Shown piece by piece: positions 1 through 3,882 of a DNA stretch of 5,315 bases. A program made the translations under genes and the position numbers. The DNA comes from Planctomycetales bacterium (GTDB lineage: Bacteria; Planctomycetota; Planctomycetia; Pirellulales; Thermoguttaceae): NCBI GenBank assembly GCA_007122045.1, contig SKJM01000474.1, positions 1 to 5,315 of the forward strand. The letters run 5' to 3'. Within the stretch, counting starts at the first letter, position 1. Every line of letters starts with the position of its first letter. The notes beneath the pieces are model-generated. The model had not been told where the DNA came from, did not search any database, and saw nothing but the letters and a program-made list of their open reading frames with translations.

Positions 1-1
1 C

Positions 2-475
2 TACGGCCGCATCCATTTCACCACGCCGCAGATCGAACGCATCGCCACCTTGAAAGTGGCAACCCGCATGCAGGAGGCCGAGCACACCTACACGATCCCC
101 CATCAACTCCCCGGCGGGCGCGAGAACGTGCTCGGCGGTAGGCAACGGCCCGCGGCTGCGGCTCCGCCGAAGCTCCGCGCGGCGCAGGGGGCACCGCCGA
201 ACTCGGTCGACCGCGTCAGCGAATCCGGCGGCGACCAATGGATGGGCAGCGACGAGCGCAGCAGCATGGCCGACCTGTACCAGGTGCGGTTCGGCGATTA
301 TTTCGTGGCGATGAACACGACGGTCGAGGGCACGTACCGGGAGCGCACTTTCACGTTGGATGTGCCCCCCGGCCCGAGCGAAGCGCTCGACCTGGTCAGC
401 GGGAAGCGGCTGGATCTGAGCGGACCTGTTCAGCTCGGCCCCCGTTCGACCGTGGTGCTGTATTTCGGGCCGTAG
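2..475 (+). CDS. 3' part of a probable secreted carbohydrate-active or related beta-sandwich protein
   Basis: The frame is open from the first bases of the window to a TAG at 473-475, so this is the C-terminal 157 residues of a longer protein whose start lies upstream. The TTG at 50 is internal, since sensible coding sequence precedes it. Residues ~43-85 are low in complexity and rich in Ala, Pro, Gly and charged residues, probably a linker. The last ~75 residues alternate hydrophobic and polar positions (YQVRFGDYFVAMNTT, then TFTLDVP, ALDLVSGKRLDLSGPVQL and STVVLYF). This resembles the C-terminal beta-sandwich seen in some glycoside hydrolases, where a 'DLVSGK..DLSG' turn precedes a final 'STVVLYF' strand. 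The family assignment is inference; no catalytic residues lie in the visible part. It could equally be the end of an uncharacterised planctomycete surface protein. Confidence 0.7.
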   Translation, partial: YGRIHFTTPQIERIATLKVATRMQEAEHTYTIPHQLPGGRENVLGGRQRPAAAAPPKLRAAQGAPPNSVDRVSESGGDQWMGSDERSSMADLYQVRFGDYFVAMNTTVEGTYRERTFTLDVPPGPSEALDLVSGKRLDLSGPVQLGPRSTVVLYFGP

Positions 476-692
476 GGGCGTTACCAGCCGCGGTCACGTT
501 CTTGGGCAACCGCAGGCCCCAGGCGAGGTGGAAACGCCTGCCCGCCGGCGCCTCGAGCAATGGGTCGGCGTTGTCTCTGAGGCGCGCACGGGGCGCATCG
601 CCGAGCGCGCACAACGAGCGGTGGCCCCGCCGGCAAGCCACTTTCTCGGCTCGTTCGGAGCGAATCGGCCTGTCTCGCGCACGGCAACGACA
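476..692. other. Non-coding region upstream of the sigma-54 promoter
   Basis: I see no convincing gene here; the open frames on both strands are short, mutually overlapping and low in complexity. The most notable structure is a nested inverted repeat: AACGAGC (613-619) with GCTCGTT (649-655), enclosing GTGGC (621-625) with GCCAC (637-641). The octamer GCGCGCAC occurs at 582-589 and 605-612, and CGCGCAC again at 676-682. TGTCTC occurs at 572-577 and 671-676. Sigma-54 promoters need an enhancer-bound activator, typically about 80-200 bp upstream, so these repeats are the candidates for such sites. That role is inference. Confidence 0.4.
520..540 (+). terminator. Candidate hairpin downstream of the first gene
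   Basis: A perfect 6-bp inverted repeat, CAGGCG (520-525) and CGCCTG (535-540), has a 9-base loop and lies about 45 bases after the stop codon of the upstream gene. An alternative pairing, GCAGGC (512-517) with GCCTGC (536-541), uses the same right arm. There is no following T-run, so this is not a classical intrinsic terminator. It could be a Rho-type end signal or chance in GC-rich DNA. Confidence 0.25.
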
Positions 693-708
693 TGGCACGC
701 CATTTGCA
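693..708 (+). promoter_or_regulatory. Sigma-54 (RpoN) promoter for the pseudopilin gene
   Basis: The sequence reads TGGCACG-CCAT-TTGCA. The invariant GG (694-695) and GC (706-707) are separated by exactly 10 bases, and every position of the accepted sigma-54 consensus TGGCACG-N4-TTGCW is matched. Taking the C of the GC as -12, transcription should begin near 719, about 183 bases before the chosen start of the DUF1559 gene at 902. No other gene start lies in between. Sigma-54 promoters require an AAA+ enhancer-binding protein, so this gene should be switched on by a specific signal. The activator gene is not in the window. Confidence 0.85.
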
Positions 709-718
709 TTCGGAGGCC

Positions 719-901
719 GCGGCCGTTCGGCGAACTGTAAGGGCCAGAAGCCGGTGCGCGGCGGCAGTTCCAAACCAAGAGGCACGGAGCATGGAACGGC
801 CTATTGCCTCGGCCCACTTCAGCGATGGGGTTGTGGTTACCAAAATACGTAGTCGTTCCTTTTCATCAGCCGTCAGCACTTCTTAGGAGGCGATGACCGA
901 C
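719..901 (+). promoter_or_regulatory. Predicted long structured 5' leader of the pseudopilin gene
   Basis: If transcription starts near 719, the mRNA leader is about 183 bases. It contains several inverted repeats: the palindrome GGCCGCGGCC at 715-724, just at the predicted start; GAACTG (732-737) with CAGTTC (765-770); and GAGGCA (779-784) with TGCCTC (805-810). The 3' end, from about 825 on, is less GC-rich and carries the ribosome binding site. I recognise no known riboswitch class. The leader boundaries depend on the promoter call. Confidence 0.35.
885..890 (+). promoter_or_regulatory. Shine-Dalgarno AGGAGG deciding the pseudopilin start
   Basis: A perfect AGGAGG is followed by two in-frame ATG codons, at 893 and 902. 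The spacer is 2 bases to the first and 11 bases to the second. Two bases is too short for efficient initiation, so ATG 902 is preferred. It also places an Arg-Arg pair directly before the prepilin motif, as is usual in this family. Confidence 0.7.
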
Positions 902-1729
902 ATGCGCAGGGCCTTTACACTCGTGGAACTCTTGGTGGTGATTGCCATCATCGGGATCCTGATTGCGCTGCTGCTGCCGGCGGTGCAAGCAGCGCGGGGA
1001 GCGGCGCGGCGCATGCAATGCAGCAATAACCTGAAGCAGATCGGACTGGCGCTGCACAACTATCACAACATGCATCGCGGATTTCCGATCGGCAACGTGC
1101 CCGATCGTTACTGGACGTTCCAAAGTATGATCCTGCCGCAACTGGAGCAGGAGCCCCTCTTTTCGAGGCTCGATTACGAGTTCCCCGGCGATTGCTTCCG
1201 CGCCATGGCGGCAGCCGGAGCCGACGATCCCGGCCGCGCCGTTCTGCCGGTGTTTCAGTGTCCCAGCGAGCCCAACGCCGGCCGGCTGTACGACCGCGAA
1301 CCGGAGTACGGCGTCCACATGCCCACCAATTATCTTGGCGTTTCGGGCGACTCCTGGACGCAAGCGAACGGGGTATTTTACAGCGGCAGCTTCGTCAGGA
1401 TTTCCGATATCCGCGACGGCACTTCCCAGACGCTGATGGTTGGGGAACGCGGCATTCCGAACGATTTGGAGCAGGGGTGGTATCTGTGCGCCGCCGGAAC
1501 CCCTTTGGGGACCGGCAACCAGGACAACCATCTTTCCACGGAATTGGGCCTGTTGCCGGGGCGGAATGACAACACCCTCCACGACGCCCATTATTGGAGT
1601 TGGCATCCTAATGGAGCGCAGTTCGTGTTTGCCGACGGCAGCGTCCATTTCTTGAGCTACAGCATCGACAAGGCCACGGTGCATGCCCTCTCGACCCGAG
1701 CGGGCGGGGAGGTGATTGGTGAGTATTGA
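902..1729 (+). CDS. DUF1559 family pseudopilin-like protein with type IV prepilin leader and H-X9-DG motif
   Basis: The 275-residue product begins with a type III/prepilin-type signal: a short basic leader (MRRA), then FTLVELLVVIAIIGILIALL, in which the Glu at position 5 of the mature protein is present. The hydrophobic helix (about 5-25) continues into the family signature PAVQAAR and then CSNNLKQIGLALHNYH (about 40-55). Near the C-terminus, HPNGAQFVFADG (about 234-245) fits the H-X9-DG motif of prepilin-processing-associated proteins, and the end is AGGEVIGEY. This is the complete DUF1559 (SBP_bac_10) architecture, slightly shorter than many members. Members are thought to be pseudopilins processed by a prepilin peptidase, anchored in the inner membrane with a periplasmic C-domain; their exact role is not established. 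An oddity is Ala instead of the usual Gly before the cleavage site. An extended form from ATG 893 would add three residues. Expression is probably controlled by the sigma-54 promoter at 693-708. Confidence 0.93.
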   Translation: MRRAFTLVELLVVIAIIGILIALLLPAVQAARGAARRMQCSNNLKQIGLALHNYHNMHRGFPIGNVPDRYWTFQSMILPQLEQEPLFSRLDYEFPGDCFRAMAAAGADDPGRAVLPVFQCPSEPNAGRLYDREPEYGVHMPTNYLGVSGDSWTQANGVFYSGSFVRISDIRDGTSQTLMVGERGIPNDLEQGWYLCAAGTPLGTGNQDNHLSTELGLLPGRNDNTLHDAHYWSWHPNGAQFVFADGSVHFLSYSIDKATVHALSTRAGGEVIGEY

Positions 1730-1741
1730 TCCCGGCAGGAC

Positions 1742-1756
1742 CCGCGGCGGCCGCGG
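1742..1756 (+). terminator. GC-rich hairpin after the pseudopilin gene
   Basis: CCGCGG (1742-1747) and CCGCGG (1751-1756) pair perfectly around a 3-base loop, 12 bases after the stop at 1729. The following bases (TGTTTGG) hold only a weak T-run. It may attenuate transcription into the small gene at 1859, or serve as a terminator. The arms are self-complementary, which makes this kind of repeat more likely by chance in GC-rich DNA. Confidence 0.35.
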
Positions 1757-1844
1757 TGTTTGGCGGAAAACGAACGAGAATCGGTGCGGGCCGTGGCAAT
1801 CAGCCGCGTTGCGGTCGCCCGTTTATTTCGCCTGCGGCTGAGAT

Positions 1845-1849
1845 AGGAG
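1845..1849 (+). promoter_or_regulatory. Shine-Dalgarno AGGAG for the small acidic protein
   Basis: AGGAG ends 9 bases before the ATG at 1859, a near-ideal spacing. This supports the 1859 start and shows that the small gene is translated on its own signal rather than by coupling to the pseudopilin gene 129 bases upstream. Confidence 0.75.
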
Positions 1850-1858
1850 TTTCGACCC

Positions 1859-2242
1859 ATGAGAAAAGTGTTATTGGTCTTGCTCGGCGCGGCCGTGGTG
1901 CTGGCGTTGGGCATCGGGCCGCTGGTGACGACCGCCAGCGCCCGGCACATCGACGCGCAGGAGCTCCGCGGCGCAGCGGACGCCGTGGCCAAAGCCGCCG
2001 CGTCCGGCGACAAAGCGGAGTTAGAAGCCGCCGTCGCCGCACTCGTCGGTCTGGTGACGGGGCCGCCGGATGGTGTGCCGCCCGGGCACGCCGGGCCACC
2101 GGACGGTGTGCCCCCCGGGCACGCCGGGCTATCGGCGGGAGTCCCCCCCGGACCGCCGGAGGGAGTCCCTCCTGATGACGAGGACACGGACAACGGTGAC
2201 GAGGAGCCGGACAACGGTGACGAGGAGGAGGGTGAAGACTGA
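1859..2242 (+). CDS. Small exported protein with Pro/Gly repeats and polyacidic tail, function unknown
   Basis: The product has 127 residues and I recognise no named family. Residues 1-28 form a clear Sec-type signal peptide: MRK, a hydrophobic stretch (about 4-22), then the cleavage site ASA at 26-28, leaving a mature chain of about 99 residues. Residues ~31-66 are Ala/Glu/Lys rich and likely helical. Residues 68-89 are two copies of GPPDGVPPGHA, followed by two degenerate copies (GLSAGVPPG, PPEGVPP). The tail from 106 is almost entirely Asp, Glu, Asn and Gly and contains DNGDEE twice. There is no Cys. The design (signal peptide, helix, flexible Pro/Gly linker, polyanion) suggests an exported protein that binds cations or a basic surface; this is inference. 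It follows the pseudopilin gene on the same strand, with a hairpin in the gap. The Shine-Dalgarno at 1845-1849, the signal peptide and the acidic tail all favour a real gene. Confidence 0.75.
   Translation: MRKVLLVLLGAAVVLALGIGPLVTTASARHIDAQELRGAADAVAKAAASGDKAELEAAVAALVGLVTGPPDGVPPGHAGPPDGVPPGHAGLSAGVPPGPPEGVPPDDEDTDNGDEEPDNGDEEEGED
2060..2125 (+). repeat. Two tandem 33-bp repeats encoding GPPDGVPPGHA
   Basis: The units 2060-2092 and 2093-2125 encode the same 11 residues and differ only at synonymous third positions (for example CCG/CCA, GAT/GAC, CCG/CCC). Synonymous-only differences suggest the repeat is kept by selection on the protein. Weaker copies continue to about 2173. Confidence 0.85.
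2187..2227 (+). repeat. Two exact 20-bp repeats encoding DNGDEE
   Basis: CGGACAACGGTGACGAGGAG occurs at 2187-2206 and 2208-2227, a 21-bp period that stays in frame. Unlike the preceding 33-bp repeats, the copies are identical at the DNA level. This points to a recent duplication, and the tail length may vary between strains. Confidence 0.85.
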
Positions 2243-2293
2243 GCGAAAGGAGTAGCAGAGCACGGCGGAGGTGTTTCGCTCCAACGTGCTCTG
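2241..2293 (+). other. Two interleaved inverted repeats (pseudoknot or alternative hairpins) at the 3' end of the small gene
   Basis: Arm A, GAGCGAAA (2241-2248), overlaps the stop codon and pairs perfectly with A', TTTCGCTC (2274-2281). Arm B, CAGAGCACG (2256-2264), pairs perfectly with B', CGTGCTCTG (2285-2293). The order A-B-A'-B' means the two stems either coexist as an H-type pseudoknot or exclude each other. Within the B hairpin, GGAG (2267-2270) can also pair with CTCC (2279-2282). No T-run follows, so a simple intrinsic terminator is not favoured. A 3' end or attenuation function is inference. Confidence 0.5.
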
Positions 2294-2480
2294 TGTATCC
2301 GGCGGCTGAGTCGGAAAGCCCAGCAGCACTCGTCCACTCGGTTCCACCGGTGGCGAATGCTGGATAGCCCTCCCCTGGTCGGCATGTCGTCGCGGGGGCA
2401 TGGTCCCGTTGGGCCGTGCTCCCGCGGTTGTCTTCCACGCTGCACGCCCCAAGGCCCTACACCCTTCTGGTATCCATCCG
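2243..2480. other. Gap between the small acidic gene and the TPR lipoprotein gene
   Basis: Apart from the interleaved repeats up to 2293, I see no gene, clear promoter or ribosome binding site. A GG-N10-GC spacing near 2416-2429 lacks the rest of the sigma-54 consensus. The TPR gene may be transcribed from an unrecognised promoter here, or by read-through from upstream. Confidence 0.3.
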
Positions 2481-2993
2481 ATGAACCGAGCGCCCATGAT
2501 TCTCTTTGTGTCGCTGATGGCCGCCGGATGCCTGTCGTTGGCCGGTTGCGGCAACCCGATGGACCGGCTCACCGCGGAAGAAGCGATCACGGAGGGGAAT
2601 GACCACCTCCGGCAGGGCGATTACGGAGAAGCCGTGCAATTCTTTTCCGCCGCGTTGGAGAAGGAACCCGAAAACGTCACCGCGCGAAACAACCGCGCGG
2701 TGGCCCTCATTGCTCTCGAGCGCTTCGAGTTGGCTTACGAGGATATCACGCGGGCGATCCGCGACGGCAAGGACCAGCGGGCCGACAGTTACATTATCCG
2801 CGCCACCCTGCACCGCCTGCTGAAACAGAACGACTGGGCCCTGGCCGACGTCAATCGAGCCATTCAGATCGAAGGGCAGAATCCCGAGGCTTATCGGGCG
2901 CGGGCGGGCATCCACGAGGCGCAGAATCGGCCGGCGCAGGCCCGCCGTGACCTGCAAATCGCCGACCGCCTGGCGGCGCAGCGCAAGCGGTAG
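2481..2993 (+). CDS. TPR-repeat lipoprotein
   Basis: The 170-residue product starts with MNRAPMILFVSLM and a short hydrophobic stretch, ending in the lipobox LAGC with the acylated Cys at 23. This marks a lipoprotein that would be anchored in a membrane and face the periplasm. From residue ~32 onward the chain is made of tetratricopeptide repeats: about 32-65 (EGNDHLRQGDYGEAVQFFSA), 66-99 (NNRAVALIALERFELAYEDI), 101-134 (IRATLHRLLKQNDWALADVN) and a degenerate fourth at 135-168. They show the usual Gly/Ala and aromatic positions. TPR proteins are scaffolds for protein contacts; no enzyme motif is present, so the partner is unknown. I chose ATG 2481 because it gives a proper lipoprotein signal. 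A longer frame from 2400 would put an unlikely Pro-rich stretch before it. No Shine-Dalgarno is visible. The 238-bp gap upstream weakens the case for one operon with the acidic small protein. Confidence 0.88.
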   Translation: MNRAPMILFVSLMAAGCLSLAGCGNPMDRLTAEEAITEGNDHLRQGDYGEAVQFFSAALEKEPENVTARNNRAVALIALERFELAYEDITRAIRDGKDQRADSYIIRATLHRLLKQNDWALADVNRAIQIEGQNPEAYRARAGIHEAQNRPAQARRDLQIADRLAAQRKR

Positions 2994-3008
2994 CCTGACC
3001 TGCTTGCG
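2982..3008 (+). terminator. Hairpin spanning the stop codon of the TPR gene
   Basis: CGCAAGCGG (2982-2990) pairs with CCTGCTTGCG bases 3000-3008, giving 8 Watson-Crick pairs and one G-U. The 9-base loop contains the TAG stop. There is no T-run. It could mark the transcript end or protect the 3' end; the functional call is inference. Confidence 0.35.
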
Positions 3009-3303
3009 GGCAACCGACGGAGCCTCGTGCCAACCAGCCACCGGTCGTGCGGACGTGTTTTCTGAGTACGGAAGAGTCGGGTGGCCCCGCACCATCAGAT
3101 TCGGGGCAACCGGGTAAGGGTCCTCCCTAACCGTATGTCTCAAAGGCGTCGCGGTGACACAACGTTGAAACACGGTGCGGCGCTCTCCCATGGGATACCC
3201 GTAGGCCCGGTGGCTCGAACACGGATCCAGCGCGAACCCATACCTGCTAGCAGCGTAACAGTGAGCCGAACGGGCTTCCCAAGTTTCCCGCACCGGCAGC
3301 CTT
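2994..3303. other. Non-coding region with dyad symmetries upstream of the second sigma-54 promoter
   Basis: No convincing gene is present. Structures seen, in order: a hairpin 3080-3089/3102-3111 with a perfect GC core GCCCCG/CGGGGC; a hairpin GGTAAGGG (3113-3120) with CCCTAACC (3125-3132), 7 of 8 paired; a 20-bp dyad GTG-N3-CAACGTTG-N3-CAC at 3154-3173; a 10-bp palindrome TCCCATGGGA at 3186-3195; and a 10-bp palindrome CTGCTAGCAG at 3244-3253. The last three lie about 50-150 bp upstream of the sigma-54 -24 element, where activator binding sites are expected. Which, if any, is bound cannot be told from the sequence. Confidence 0.4.
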
Positions 3304-3319
3304 CGGCACGCCATTTGCT
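3304..3319 (+). promoter_or_regulatory. Sigma-54 (RpoN) promoter for the membrane-fusion-like gene
   Basis: The sequence reads CGGCACG-CCAT-TTGCT, with GG (3305-3306) and GC (3317-3318) separated by exactly 10 bases. It matches the sigma-54 consensus at all positions except the first T. The core GGCACGCCATTTGC, including the free spacer CCAT, is identical to that of the promoter at 693-708. The predicted transcription start is about 3330, only some 4 bases before the ATG at 3334, so the mRNA would be almost leaderless. This is unusual and makes either the exact start codon or the exact start site worth testing. Confidence 0.8.
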
Positions 3320-3333
3320 TATACGCGGATGCC

Positions 3334-3882
3334 ATGGAATGGACAACGACTGCGGAAGTGGCTGTGATTGGCGGGGCCGTCGGGCTGGGCGCCTACTGTT
3401 TCTCGTGCGCCGGGCACGTGTGGCGCCGGCGAAACGCCCCGAATCGGGGTACTCGAGTGCCCGGCCGACTGCTGGGCGCCATTCGCCGGGGGGCGGGCGC
3501 GGTCATGATCGCCGGCATCCTTGGCATGGCCATCTCGGTCGGGTGGTTGGCCGCCGTCGGCCATGAGGGGCTGCTGGAGGGCGACGGGCTGTTCACCGTG
3601 CGGCGGCCCGCCGACCTGGAGGTCGTCCACCTCACGCCGCACTCACACGTTGAAGAGGGGGCGTTGCTTGCGCGTTTTCACTCGCCCGAGGCCGAGGCGC
3701 AAATCGCCGTGCTCAAGCTCCGCCGCGAGAGCCTCGCCGCCGACGAGCAGGTACTCCTTCATCAGGTTCTCACCGTCGATCCGGAAATCGCGCAGAAGCT
3801 GGCCGACGCCAACGCCCACGAACGAACCCTTCGGACGAACCTCAGCGACCTCACCCTGGAGAAGGAACGGCTCGACCGCTAA
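3334..3882 (+). CDS. N-terminal part of the membrane-fusion-like protein, ending at the in-frame TAA
   Basis: This part has 182 residues. ATG 3334 is the most upstream start in the frame. Two hydrophobic segments (about 7-28 and 56-76) flank an Arg-rich loop (RRRNAPNRGTR and RR at 51-52). By the positive-inside rule the loop faces the cytoplasm and both ends face the periplasm. Residues ~85-118 (GLFTVRRPADLEVVHLTPHS, then HVEEGALLARFHSPEAEAQI) resemble the first half of a biotinyl/lipoyl-like barrel, where 'V..G..L' precedes 'A......L' and leads into a helix. From ~119 the chain is a Leu/Glu/Arg-rich coiled coil that is cut mid-helix by the stop after Arg182. If translation ends here the product lacks the returning helix and the other half of the barrel, so it is unlikely to work as an adaptor. 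No Shine-Dalgarno precedes the start. Confidence 0.75.
   Translation: MEWTTTAEVAVIGGAVGLGAYCFSCAGHVWRRRNAPNRGTRVPGRLLGAIRRGAGAVMIAGILGMAISVGWLAAVGHEGLLEGDGLFTVRRPADLEVVHLTPHSHVEEGALLARFHSPEAEAQIAVLKLRRESLAADEQVLLHQVLTVDPEIAQKLADANAHERTLRTNLSDLTLEKERLDR

Noticed and set aside
396..879. Several overlapping short open frames on both strands in the first intergenic region
   Set aside because: They are Arg/Ala/Pro-rich, conflict with one another, lack ribosome binding sites and overlap the sigma-54 promoter; they are typical chance frames in GC-rich DNA.
866..1684. A 272-codon open frame on the minus strand
   Set aside because: It is fully antisense to the well-supported DUF1559 gene, and its translation shows no recognisable domain.
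1795..1820. A TGGCA...TTGC pair upstream of the small acidic gene as a third sigma-54 promoter
   Set aside because: The GG and GC are 14 bases apart instead of 10, and sigma-54 recognition is strict about this spacing.
2060..2227. Tandem repeats as a possible CRISPR array
   Set aside because: The units are contiguous, in frame and protein-coding, with no unique spacers.
1657..2445. A 262-codon open frame on the minus strand, rich in Ser, Pro and Gly
   Set aside because: Its repeats are the mirror of the 33-bp and 20-bp repeats of the small exported protein. The + frame has a ribosome binding site and signal peptide; the minus frame has neither.
2400..2480. An upstream ATG at 2400 extending the TPR lipoprotein by 27 residues
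   Set aside because: The extension would place a Pro/Ala/Arg stretch before the lipoprotein signal and move the lipobox Cys to position 50, which is incompatible with normal lipoprotein export.
3081..3566. A 161-codon + strand frame crossing the second sigma-54 promoter
   Set aside because: It overlaps the start of the membrane-fusion-like gene in another frame, shows no domain, and its first half spans the palindromic non-coding region.
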